A stretch of 64,000 bases of DNA from Pseudomonas sp. GD03944 (GTDB taxonomy: Bacteria; Pseudomonadota; Gammaproteobacteria; Pseudomonadales; Pseudomonadaceae): positions 124,001 through 188,000 of the forward strand of contig NZ_JAOCAH010000007.1 in assembly GCF_029839275.1 (NCBI RefSeq). The letters are read 5' to 3'. Shown one piece after another: positions 1-9,411 of this stretch. The notes under the pieces were generated by a model. That model was not told the origin of the DNA and ran no database searches. It saw only the letters and a program-made list of their open reading frames with translations. The first letter of the stretch is position 1. Each line of letters begins with the position of its first letter. A program made the position numbers and the translations under genes.

Positions 1-3000
1 GTGGTAGTCGACGTCCATCAGGTCGAGCAGGCGGAACAGCGACCAGGGGCCGGTGTTCTTCTCGATGCCGACGCGGCGGCCGCCCAGTTCCTCGACCACC
101 AGGCTGGTGCGGTCTTCTTCGGCCGCGGCGGGCCAGCGGAAGGAGGTGGCGACGATCGGGCCATGGCGGTACTCCAGTTGCTGCTTGCCGAAGCGGAAGT
201 CGGCACGGCTCAGGCTGGAATCCAGCGAGTACGGTTCGAGCTTGAACAGCACCTGCGGTTCGGCCGGGTTCTCGGCGAAGAAGCTGCGGCGGATGACCTG
301 GGCACGGCTCATCTGCAGGAGGAACTCGCGCGACAGCGGCAGGCCGCGGCCATCGACACGGCGCAGGCGGTACTCGTCGGCGCTGCCGCTGACGAACGGA
401 CGCAGGTAGCTGTCGAAGAAGCGCTCGGCGATGCCTTGGGCCTTGAAGAACTCGCGGAAGTCCGCCACGGCCACGTCGCTTTCGCTGTGGGCGCTGAACG
501 GGTAGCGCTGTTTCAGCGAGTTGTCGTAGGCGGCGTAGAGCTCGCTCTGGTAGCGCTGGTTGAGGAAGTGGTAGGCGTCGTTCAACACCAGGCTCCAGCT
601 GTCCTCGGCCAGCACCGCCAGCCAGTTGCCGATCGGCTGCGGCAGGCGTGCGGCGGCGCTGCGCACCTGGTTGATGGCGTCGCGCTTGCCGCCCATGCGC
701 GCCTTGGCCATTTCGAAGGCGGCCTGGTCACTGGCACCGGCGTTGCTCAGGCTGGCCAACTGACGCTGCAGCTCGTCCAGGGCCTGCAGGCCTGCGGCCA
801 GCTCGACACCGGCGCCGCCGTTGTCGTCGAGCAGCTTGTGCAGGGTTTCGAAGCGGCGCTCCAGGGTGCGGCGAGCGGTATCCGGTGCGTTCTGCGCCAG
901 GGCTTTCTGCGCTTGCTCGGCTGCCGCGGTGGCCAGCTTGGCCGCCTGGCCCAGCTTGCCTTTGGTGCCTTCCAGGGCTTCGGCCGCGGCACCGGCTTCG
1001 TCGGCGGCTTCGGCCAGGCCCTTGAAGCGGGTGTTATCGCGGATTTCCACCAGCAGTTGCAGCAGCGGCGAGTTGGCGGCGGTCAGGCCGCTGATCATCA
1101 TGGCGCCACGGCCCGTGCTGTCGATCGGCTCCAGGGTGAGCTGGGCGATGGCCTCGCCCCAGTAGTTGCCGTAGTCGCGGAAGTACAGCTGCTCCAGCTC
1201 CACCATCAGGCGGCTGAGGTCGCCGGCGCTGAGGGTTTCGCCTTCGCCCAGGACCCAGTTGTCGCGCAGGATGTCACGCACCAGGCTGGCGCCCTGGGCG
1301 GTGAAGGTCTTGTTGTAGCCGTTCTGGGTGTAGAAGCCCGGGATGGTGTAGTCGCTGCCCACCACCAGCGCGGCCTGCGGGCCGAGTTTCTGGCTCAGGC
1401 GGTACTCCGGCAGGCTGCGGGCCTGTTCGCGCAGCATGCGGTAGACGACGTTGGCCAGCGACTCGCTGCGCAGCACCTGGCGGGCCTGGGAGACCAGCTG
1501 GGCGTTGAGCGCGTAGGGTGCGAAGGACTCGTCCAGCAGGCGGGCGAAGTGGGTGTTCAGGCCATGCTGGGCCGGGCTGTTGCCGGCATAGCGCAGCGAC
1601 CAGTCGGCGGCGACCCAGTCCTTGAGGAAGCCGGCATCGCGACGTTCTTCGAGGTTCAGCATCAGGTACGCACGCAGGCTGTTGAGCAGGCGTTCGCGGT
1701 CGTTCAGGTTGGCACGCACCTGCACTTCCAGCTGACGTGCCACACGCGGCAGCAGCAGGTTTTCCAGCTCGGCGCGGTAGGTGGAGTAGAGCGCCGGGTT
1801 GACCTCTTCACCCTGGTACAGGCCGGTGCGCTGCAGGAAGGAGGCATCGCCCTTGGGCGGGAACACCTGGGTCGAGGCGTAGCTGCTGTCCAGTGCCTTG
1901 AGGGTCTGCAGGGCATCGTCCTGGGCGCTGATGGCGTCGTGCTGACGGGTCAGGTTCTGGGCGATCTCGCGCAGGTCTTCCAGGCGGCCGTGGTTGGCCG
2001 AGAAGCCGGTGGCCCACAGCACGCCGAACAGTGCCAGCACGCCGAAGGCGGTGGCGTACATGGCGCGCTGGCCCCAGTCGATGCGTCGCACTTCTTTCTC
2101 GTCCAGGCCCGCCAGGTCGGCTTCCGGGAAGATCACCCGGCTGAGCAGGTGCTGGATGAAGCGTGCACGGCCGGTGCGGAAGGTCGGCAGGGCGCTGCCG
2201 GCCAGGCCGAGGTTGCGACCGATACCGGCGGTCAGCGGATCGAGCTGTTCGTTCAACTGCGGTGCGCTAGTCAGGTAGAAACCACGCAGCTTGCTGGCGC
2301 GCTGGTAACGGTTGCCGGCAAAGGCCAGCTCGACGAACAGGCACAGGCGCTCGCCGATCTGACCCAACTGGTGCGGGAAGTCGAGGATGCGGCCACGGCG
2401 CTGGGTGTCGCGCTCCTGGTGCATGCGCAGGATCACCTGGCTGTTCAGGCGGCGCAGCAGTTCTTCGAACTCCTGGCGGACCACGGCGGCGTCGGTGGCG
2501 TTCTGCTCCTTGCGGAAGCTGGTGCCCAGAACCTGCTCGCTTTCTTCGCGCGACAGTTGATCGAAGAACTCGTCGAAGCCGAGGATCTTGTCGGCCTTGC
2601 TCAGCACCAGGTAGACCGGTACGTCGGCGCCCAGGCGCTGGTGGATGTCCTGCAGGCGCTGGCGGGTCTGGCGGGCCAGCACTTCCAGCTCGGTCTCGCT
2701 GCCGGCTTGCAGCTGTTCCACCGGGATGTTGACCAGCACGCCATTGAGCGGACGGGCGCGGCGCTGGCGCAGCAGGCCGAGCAGGGTGCTCCAGGCGCGG
2801 CCATCGACCTGCGGGTCGGGCTGGGTCAGGTAGCGGCCGGCGGTGTCGATCAGCACGGCGTGGTCAGCGAAGTACCAGTCGGCGTAGCGGGTGCCGGACA
2901 CGTCCTTGGTCAGGCGCTGCTGGTCACCGCGGTTGAGCGGGAACTCCAGGCCCGAGAAGTCCAGCAGGCTGGTCTTGCCGCTGCCCTGGGGGCCCAGGAT

Positions 3001-3405
3001 CAGGTACCAGGGCAGGTGGTTGCGCCAGCGTTCGCTGCGGCCACGGTACAGGCTGGAGCGCTTGAGGGTGCGCAGGGCGTCCTTGAAGCGATGGCGCAGT
3101 TCAGCCTGTTCTTCGCTGATCTGCTCTTCGCGGCGCAGGCGCTCCTGGGCGTCGGCGTCGTTTTCTTCGGCCTTCTTGCGGGCGGTGCTGCGCCAGCTGG
3201 CGAAGACCATCGCCAGGCCCCAGATCAGGAACAGCGCGCTGATGGTCAGCAGGCGGCTGGTGGCCGACTCCCAGAACTTGTAGTCGCTGACGGCGAGCAA
3301 GGGCCCGACGAACCACACCAGCAACGCGAGGACCAGAACCAGGAGCAGGCTCCAGACCCAGGTCTTGCGGAAAAAGGCGCCAAGTTTGGCGAAGAAGCTC
3401 TTCAT
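1..3405 (-). CDS. tssM: T6SS membrane complex protein TssM (IcmF family), 3' end beyond the window
   Basis: Inner-membrane scaffold of the T6SS trans-envelope complex, bridging TssL and TssJ. The reading frame is open from ATG at 3405 to the window edge (1135 codons), so the C-terminus is missing here. Two hydrophobic helices lie near residues 15-60, then a cytoplasmic GTPase-like domain with an intact Walker A motif GPQGSGKTS (residues 138-146), a third membrane segment around residues 445-465 (GVLALFGVLWATGF), and a long periplasmic part with the ImcF-related and C-terminal domains. The start overlaps the end of tssL (stop TGA 3402-3404 inside the ATGA junction), so the two are translationally coupled. 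Identity is very secure from context and sequence. An intact P-loop is notable because some TssM proteins lack it. Confidence 0.96.
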   Translation of the reverse strand, partial: MKSFFAKLGAFFRKTWVWSLLLVLVLALLVWFVGPLLAVSDYKFWESATSRLLTISALFLIWGLAMVFASWRSTARKKAEENDADAQERLRREEQISEEQAELRHRFKDALRTLKRSSLYRGRSERWRNHLPWYLILGPQGSGKTSLLDFSGLEFPLNRGDQQRLTKDVSGTRYADWYFADHAVLIDTAGRYLTQPDPQVDGRAWSTLLGLLRQRRARPLNGVLVNIPVEQLQAGSETELEVLARQTRQRLQDIHQRLGADVPVYLVLSKADKILGFDEFFDQLSREESEQVLGTSFRKEQNATDAAVVRQEFEELLRRLNSQVILRMHQERDTQRRGRILDFPHQLGQIGERLCLFVELAFAGNRYQRASKLRGFYLTSAPQLNEQLDPLTAGIGRNLGLAGSALPTFRTGRARFIQHLLSRVIFPEADLAGLDEKEVRRIDWGQRAMYATAFGVLALFGVLWATGFSANHGRLEDLREIAQNLTRQHDAISAQDDALQTLKALDSSYASTQVFPPKGDASFLQRTGLYQGEEVNPALYSTYRAELENLLLPRVARQLEVQVRANLNDRERLLNSLRAYLMLNLEERRDAGFLKDWVAADWSLRYAGNSPAQHGLNTHFARLLDESFAPYALNAQLVSQARQVLRSESLANVVYRMLREQARSLPEYRLSQKLGPQAALVVGSDYTIPGFYTQNGYNKTFTAQGASLVRDILRDNWVLGEGETLSAGDLSRLMVELEQLYFRDYGNYWGEAIAQLTLEPIDSTGRGAMMISGLTAANSPLLQLLVEIRDNTRFKGLAEAADEAGAAAEALEGTKGKLGQAAKLATAAAEQAQKALAQNAPDTARRTLERRFETLHKLLDDNGGAGVELAAGLQALDELQRQLASLSNAGASDQAAFEMAKARMGGKRDAINQVRSAAARLPQPIGNWLAVLAEDSWSLVLNDAYHFLNQRYQSELYAAYDNSLKQRYPFSAHSESDVAVADFREFFKAQGIAERFFDSYLRPFVSGSADEYRLRRVDGRGLPLSREFLLQMSRAQVIRRSFFAENPAEPQVLFKLEPYSLDSSLSRADFRFGKQQLEYRHGPIVATSFRWPAAAEEDRTSLVVEELGGRRVGIEKNTGPWSLFRLLDLMDVDYH

Positions 3406-4283
3406 TTCACGTCATCCATGCTGACACCCGAAGACGGGTCGAGTTGCTGGTAAGGCTTGAGAATGGTGTCGCGTTGCTCGCCCAGCACCCAGGCGAAGCC
3501 GCCGTACATCACGGTCAGGCACATCAGGGTGAACAGCGCCACCAGCCACCACGGCACGATGCGCACCAGGCGCCGGCGGGTGTCCTTGAGCCCCTGCCAG
3601 TGCGGCGACACTTCGCGCGGCACGTCGCCACGCATCTGACGGATCTGCCGGTACAGGCTGTCACGCACCGCTTCCAGCTCGAGCATGCCGCGCTGCAGCA
3701 CGCGGTACTTGCCCTCGAAGCCGAGCGACAGGCACAGGTACATCAGCTCCAGCATCGGCAGGTGCTTGACCGGGTTGCGCGACAGGCGCTCCAGCAGCTG
3801 GAAGAACTTCTCACCACCGAAGGTCTCGTTGTGGAAGCTCGACAGCAGGCTCATCTGCGACCATTCGCTCTCGTTTCCCCAGGGGGTGGTTACCACGGCC
3901 TCGTCGACCACGGTGCACAGCACGTAGCGCGCGGCCATCACCTGGCTGCTTTCAGCGCCTTCGTGCAGGGCCTGGTGCTCGAACAGCTTGATCTCGCGGG
4001 TCAGGCGCTGGTTGAGCAGGTCCAGGTCTTCGCCTTCGAAGCTGTGCTTGAGGCGCACCACTTCCGAGAGCAGCGAGGAGGCCGCGGCCACCAGCGGGTT
4101 GAGGCTGATGTTGAAGGTCTCCGCCGGGCGCAGGCGCGCGGCGAAGATCATGCGTTCTTCCAGCTGCTCGAATTTCGGTGCCGAGCTGAAATCGGTCAGT
4201 GGGCTGTTCGCCCGGGATTCGCCCTGGCGGTTGAGGATGACCGTCTTGTCATCCTGGCCGTATTCCATGTCCTTGGTGGTCAT
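3402..4283 (-). CDS. tssL: T6SS protein TssL (DotU family), inner-membrane anchor
   Basis: TssL is a tail-anchored inner-membrane protein that, with TssM and TssJ, forms the membrane complex and docks the baseplate. The 293-residue product has an unstructured N-terminus, the DotU/IcmH helical cytoplasmic domain (about residues 60-230; motifs ALCTVVDEA-like YVLCTVVDEAVV and FEGKYRV), and one transmembrane segment near the end (WWLVALFTLMCLTVMYGGF, about residues 245-265). There is no peptidoglycan-binding OmpA domain, so this is the short, non-specialised form. It lies 2 bp after tssK and overlaps tssM by 4 bp. Confidence 0.96.
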   Translation of the reverse strand: MTTKDMEYGQDDKTVILNRQGESRANSPLTDFSSAPKFEQLEERMIFAARLRPAETFNISLNPLVAAASSLLSEVVRLKHSFEGEDLDLLNQRLTREIKLFEHQALHEGAESSQVMAARYVLCTVVDEAVVTTPWGNESEWSQMSLLSSFHNETFGGEKFFQLLERLSRNPVKHLPMLELMYLCLSLGFEGKYRVLQRGMLELEAVRDSLYRQIRQMRGDVPREVSPHWQGLKDTRRRLVRIVPWWLVALFTLMCLTVMYGGFAWVLGEQRDTILKPYQQLDPSSGVSMDDVK

Positions 4284-4285
4284 TG

Positions 4286-5617
4286 TCAGTTCCTGATCGC
4301 CCAGAATTTCAGCTCAAGCCCGGTGAAGTCGCCGGACACGTGGAAGGCGAAGCCGCCGGAGCGTTCCAGCTGCGCCAGTTCCTCGGAGCTGAGCTCCAAG
4401 GCGAAGTAGGTCTTGCCCGAGTGGAACGGGATCTGCCGCGGTGCCACCGGCAGCGGTTTGACCTTGATCCCGGGCAGGTGCAGGTTGACCAGCTGGCGGA
4501 TGCGCTCCACCGGGCCGACCTTGAGGTGCGCCGGCAGGCGCTGGCGCAGTTCCTCGGAATCGCACTGGGCGCTGGCCGCGAGCACGAAGCTGGAGGTGCC
4601 CAGCAGCTTGTGGTCGTGCAGCGGCGATACCTGGATGCCGTACTGGCGCTGTTGCAGCAGCATCTCGATGGCGTGTTGCTCGAGCACCATCGACAGCACC
4701 TGGCGAATGGCATCCATCAGCTTGCGGAAGCTGGCGCCCTGGTCGGTGTGCAGGTAGCGGCCGTCCAGGCGCGGGCGTTTGCTTTCACTGGAGAAGGTCG
4801 CCAGTTCGCCAAGTAGGCCGACCAGTTCGCGGTAGATCTGTTCCGGGTGAACCTGGTCGACGCCCAGGTGGTGGCGCAGGATCGGTTCGTAGCGGTTGAT
4901 CAGCTGCAGCATCATGAAATCGCCGACTTCCGCGCCGCCCACCTTGCCGGTGGCGCGAATACGTTCGGCCAGGATGTCGCCGCGGTGGGCGAGCATGCTG
5001 ATCACTTCCTTGAGGCAGCTCAGCAGGTAGCCGGAGGCCTGGAAGTTGACGTAGGTCGGGCTGAATTCCGGGTCGATGCTGATCACACCGTCCGGCGTGG
5101 TATCGAGGATTTCGCACAGCTGGAGTTTGACGTAGGCCTGGTCGCTCTGCTGCTCGCCGAGCAACAGGCGGAAGTCCGGGCGGCCGGTGCTGACATGGCT
5201 GATGTTGTTGTCACCGGCGGTGCAGTCGGTGACTTCTTCGTCGTAGGCGGTGTAGCGGGCCAGGACGTCCTGCTGGTCGGGGCGACGGCTTTCGATGTGG
5301 TTGCCGGTGACCAGGGGCAGCGCCAGGTAGACCGGCGTGTTGCCGGTGTTGGGCGGCACGTCCAGGGCCAGCGGCTCGCGCTCGGCACCGATGTCGAACA
5401 GGCTGCCGTCGGGCAGTACGCCGCTGGCCTTGCTGACCACCAGCTTGCCCATGTTGAGGAATTGCCGGTCGATCTCCAGCTCGAAGTAGCCCCAGGCATA
5501 GCTGTCGAGCTTCTGCGTGCGGGTCTTCAACTGGTTGTCGTAGTAGCGATCGTTCTGCTGGAAGTGCTGAGGACGCAGCAACATGCCTTCCTGCCAGATA
5601 ACTTTATGCGTGGACAT
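4286..5617 (-). CDS. tssK: T6SS baseplate protein TssK
   Basis: TssK trimers link the TssFGE wedge of the baseplate to the TssL/TssM membrane complex. The 443-residue length is normal for the family. The N-terminus carries the family signature VIWQEGMLLRPQHFQQ (residues 6-21), and the DUF876 shoulder and head domains follow. The start is the first ATG, 3 bp after the tssJ stop. Nothing looks truncated. Confidence 0.97.
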   Translation of the reverse strand: MSTHKVIWQEGMLLRPQHFQQNDRYYDNQLKTRTQKLDSYAWGYFELEIDRQFLNMGKLVVSKASGVLPDGSLFDIGAEREPLALDVPPNTGNTPVYLALPLVTGNHIESRRPDQQDVLARYTAYDEEVTDCTAGDNNISHVSTGRPDFRLLLGEQQSDQAYVKLQLCEILDTTPDGVISIDPEFSPTYVNFQASGYLLSCLKEVISMLAHRGDILAERIRATGKVGGAEVGDFMMLQLINRYEPILRHHLGVDQVHPEQIYRELVGLLGELATFSSESKRPRLDGRYLHTDQGASFRKLMDAIRQVLSMVLEQHAIEMLLQQRQYGIQVSPLHDHKLLGTSSFVLAASAQCDSEELRQRLPAHLKVGPVERIRQLVNLHLPGIKVKPLPVAPRQIPFHSGKTYFALELSSEELAQLERSGGFAFHVSGDFTGLELKFWAIRN

Positions 5618-5620
5618 GGC

Positions 5621-6091
5621 TTACTTCCCGTCTTCTTCAAGCAGTGAACGGATGCCCTGGGCATCGAGATTGAGCACGCTGTAGTTGTGCGCCTGTTCCT
5701 GCAGCGGGATGACCACGCGCCAGTTGCTTTCCGGCAGGTCGCGGTAGGCGGCCAGCACGCCGACGTAACGGCTGCCCGGCTGCACCGAGAGCTTCATTTC
5801 ACGCTGCTCGCCAGGGCGCAGCTCCAGTTCTTCGAGCACCACCATGTCCGGGGACAGGGCTTCTTTCGGGCGCTGGTACAGCGAGAAGAAATCGGCGGTC
5901 TCGAAGGACACCGGGTGCTTGAGCTCGATCAGGCGCAGCACGATGGGCGAGGGGCGACCGTGGAGGTCCGGGTTGAGTTTCTCGCTGCCGTTCAGGGTCA
6001 GGTCGAGCTTGGTCATGCTCGAGTACGGCGACATCGACGAGCAACCGGCCAGAACCAGCAGGGCGGCCATCAGGGCTAGAAAGCGGTGCAT
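5621..6091 (-). CDS. tssJ: T6SS outer-membrane lipoprotein TssJ
   Basis: TssJ is the outer-membrane lipoprotein that binds the periplasmic end of TssM. The product begins MHRFLALMAALLVLAGC, a lipoprotein signal peptide with lipobox LAGC, followed by a transthyretin-like beta-sandwich domain. I chose ATG 6091 because an AAGGA lies at a suitable distance upstream; the alternative ATG at 6100 gives ATGA overlap with fha but has the ribosome site too close. The mature protein is about 140 residues, as expected. It sits between fha and tssK. Confidence 0.93.
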   Translation of the reverse strand: MHRFLALMAALLVLAGCSSMSPYSSMTKLDLTLNGSEKLNPDLHGRPSPIVLRLIELKHPVSFETADFFSLYQRPKEALSPDMVVLEELELRPGEQREMKLSVQPGSRYVGVLAAYRDLPESNWRVVIPLQEQAHNYSVLNLDAQGIRSLLEEDGK

Positions 6092-6096
6092 GGAAA

Positions 6097-7293
6097 TCAT
6101 CCTTGAACATCGGTGTTGAGGGTGGCGATCAGGCGGACCTGTTCTTCATAGGTACGGGCGAAGTCGCGGGCGAACAGGCGGTCGCCCCACTCGTCGTTCT
6201 GCTCCAGGGCGGTGTGCAGGCGACGGTAGGCACGCCAGCGGCTGCCCGCGGTGGCGATCAGCGGCTTGCGACCCTCGCGTTCGAAACGGGCGACCAGTTG
6301 CTCAGGCGACAGTTGCTCGAACATGCCTTTGGCGGCGGCGCGGCTGGCGGCCAGCAGGGCCACCTGGTGGGCCTGCAGGTCGCGGAAGCTGCGGCTGATC
6401 GATTGCTCGGCGCTCAGTTGGCCGGCCTTGCCGCCACGCAGCATGACCTGCAGGGCTTCGCTGCTGTCTGCGGTGTGCTTGAGCGGGTTGTTGCCGGCGC
6501 TCTGCACGGTGGTCAGGGCCAGGCGCATTTCGTTCTTCAGCTCGCTGCGGGTGCGCAGGGCCTGCTGCAAGTTGCCGACGCTCTGCTTCAGCAGCTTGGC
6601 GGCCTGCAGCGCCAGCGCTTCGCGGGCGTCGTTGTCGAGGTCGTCGAGGGGCACGCCGAGGGCTTCGCCGAATTTTTCCCAGAAGGTGGGCGGCAGGCGC
6701 TCCGGCTCGGGTGCGCGCTTGGGCTCCGGCGGCGGGGTCGGCATCACCAGTTCCGGGACCAGCAGGTTCTCTTCGTCGATCTGTGCGTAGTCGCGCTGCT
6801 GGGCCTGGGTGGTCTGCGGGCGAATGATCGCGGTCAGGTCGTCGACTTCGGCGTAGACGCGTTCCTGCTGATCGAGGGCCGCCATCGGGTCCAGGTCGAG
6901 AAAGGCATCATCCGGGATGATGCTACCTGCCGGCTGCGCCAGGCCGATATCGCCTTCGAAGATCGACGGGTCGCGGATCAGTCGCGCACGGATTTCGAAG
7001 TCGCCCAGGCAGTACACGCTGCCGTGCTCGATACGCTGTGCTTCGCCCTTGCGCAGGCTGGCTCCGGTGTCCTTGAGCTGAACGCCGTTGCTGCTGGTGT
7101 CGGTCAGGTAGAACGCCCCATCGCGGTAGCTCACCTCAGCGTGCCGGCTGGACAGCACGCGCTTGCGGTCCGGGATGACCCAGTCGCATTCCTCCGCACG
7201 GCCGATCACGCCGCCGGCCTGCTTGAAGGTTTTGGTGGTCAATAGCCCTGGCACGAACTGCTGTGCACTTACCACATCGAAGACCAGTTCCAT
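6097..7293 (-). CDS. fha: T6SS forkhead-associated domain protein (Fha/TagH)
   Basis: This protein has an N-terminal FHA domain (about residues 1-100) that recognises phosphothreonine; the SRHAEV and DTSSNGV motifs of the fold are intact. A proline/acid-rich linker follows (about residues 130-205), then the C-terminal T6SS-FHA domain (about 205-398). In P. aeruginosa, Fha proteins are phosphorylated by the Ser/Thr kinase of the same cluster and trigger assembly. A kinase/phosphatase pair (stk/stp) would be expected beyond tssM, outside this window. The start is the first ATG; a short lipoprotein gene lies 19 bp upstream. Confidence 0.93.
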   Translation of the reverse strand: MELVFDVVSAQQFVPGLLTTKTFKQAGGVIGRAEECDWVIPDRKRVLSSRHAEVSYRDGAFYLTDTSSNGVQLKDTGASLRKGEAQRIEHGSVYCLGDFEIRARLIRDPSIFEGDIGLAQPAGSIIPDDAFLDLDPMAALDQQERVYAEVDDLTAIIRPQTTQAQQRDYAQIDEENLLVPELVMPTPPPEPKRAPEPERLPPTFWEKFGEALGVPLDDLDNDAREALALQAAKLLKQSVGNLQQALRTRSELKNEMRLALTTVQSAGNNPLKHTADSSEALQVMLRGGKAGQLSAEQSISRSFRDLQAHQVALLAASRAAAKGMFEQLSPEQLVARFEREGRKPLIATAGSRWRAYRRLHTALEQNDEWGDRLFARDFARTYEEQVRLIATLNTDVQG

Positions 7294-7312
7294 GGTGGTT
7301 GACTCCTTGCGG

Positions 7313-7447
7313 TCAGTTGCCGCGCTTCACTGCTTGCGGGTCGCCCAACGGGCGGTATTCGTCGTCGCTGAACTTGTAGTTGCCGCTGCAACCGGACAGC
7401 GCAATGACCAGGGCCAGCAGGCCCGCGAACCAATAGCGATCAAGCAT
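7313..7447 (-). CDS. Very small predicted lipoprotein of the T6SS operon
   Basis: A 44-residue ORF between the DUF805 gene and fha. It starts at ATG 7447 after a GAGGAA site and reads MLDRYWFAGLLALVIALSGC, a clear lipoprotein signal peptide with lipobox LSGC. The mature peptide would be only about 25 residues (it contains YKFSDDEYRPLGDP). I do not recognise a family. Its position corresponds to the small 'orfX' between sfa and fha in H2-type clusters, but I cannot confirm homology. The good ribosome site, lipobox and tight spacing support it being real. Confidence 0.7.
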   Translation of the reverse strand: MLDRYWFAGLLALVIALSGCSGNYKFSDDEYRPLGDPQAVKRGN

Positions 7448-7482
7448 GGAGGGTTCCTCTCAACGAAGTGGATAAGTACATG

Positions 7483-7889
7483 TCAGGCGCGGCCTTGTGC
7501 CGGCGACGGCGTCAGTGCGAAGGGGGCGGGCGGTGGGCCATAGCGGTTGGCGCGATTCTGGCCGGGCCAGACGAGCAGCAGCGGCCACAGCACGGCCACC
7601 AGGAGCACCCAGATGCCGCTCCGGCCGACGTCGTGCAGGCGCCGAATGGAGGTAGCGAGAATGGCGATCCACAGGAAAACCAGGCCTGCGACCGCCAGAA
7701 CGCCCACGGCATTCTGGAACCATTGCGCAGCGGCCTCATCGTGGAGCACTCGAGCCAGAATCAGCGGCCAGAGTGCCAGGAGGAAAAGCCCCAGCAGCTT
7801 GAGGCGCCCGATTCGTCCGCTGGACACCAGTGGCTCCAGGAACAGCAGAAACAGCAGGGCCTTCAGATGAGTCATCACGGTATTCCTGT

Positions 7890-7893
<4 letters not shown>
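7483..7893 (-). CDS. DUF805 family small membrane protein
   Basis: A 136-residue integral membrane protein with about four hydrophobic segments. It carries the DUF805 signatures RRLHDVGRSGIW (about residues 84-95) and RANRYGP near the C-terminus. The function of the family is unknown. The start codon overlaps the sfa stop in an ATGA junction, indicating translational coupling to the T6SS operon; an alternative ATG lies at 7875. Whether it contributes to secretion is not shown by the sequence. Confidence 0.8.
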
Positions 7894-9401
<1,508 letters not shown>

Positions 9402-9411
9402 CGGCGGCACG

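Noticed and set aside
1..3453. A plus-strand ORF of 1150 codons covering most of tssM
   Set aside because: It is antisense to tssM, has a low-complexity Ala/Gln/Val/Gly composition typical of a GC-rich shadow frame, and no domain. The same applies to other long plus-strand ORFs over the T6SS genes (7830-9620, 9394-12036, 13281-15191, 17389-19623).
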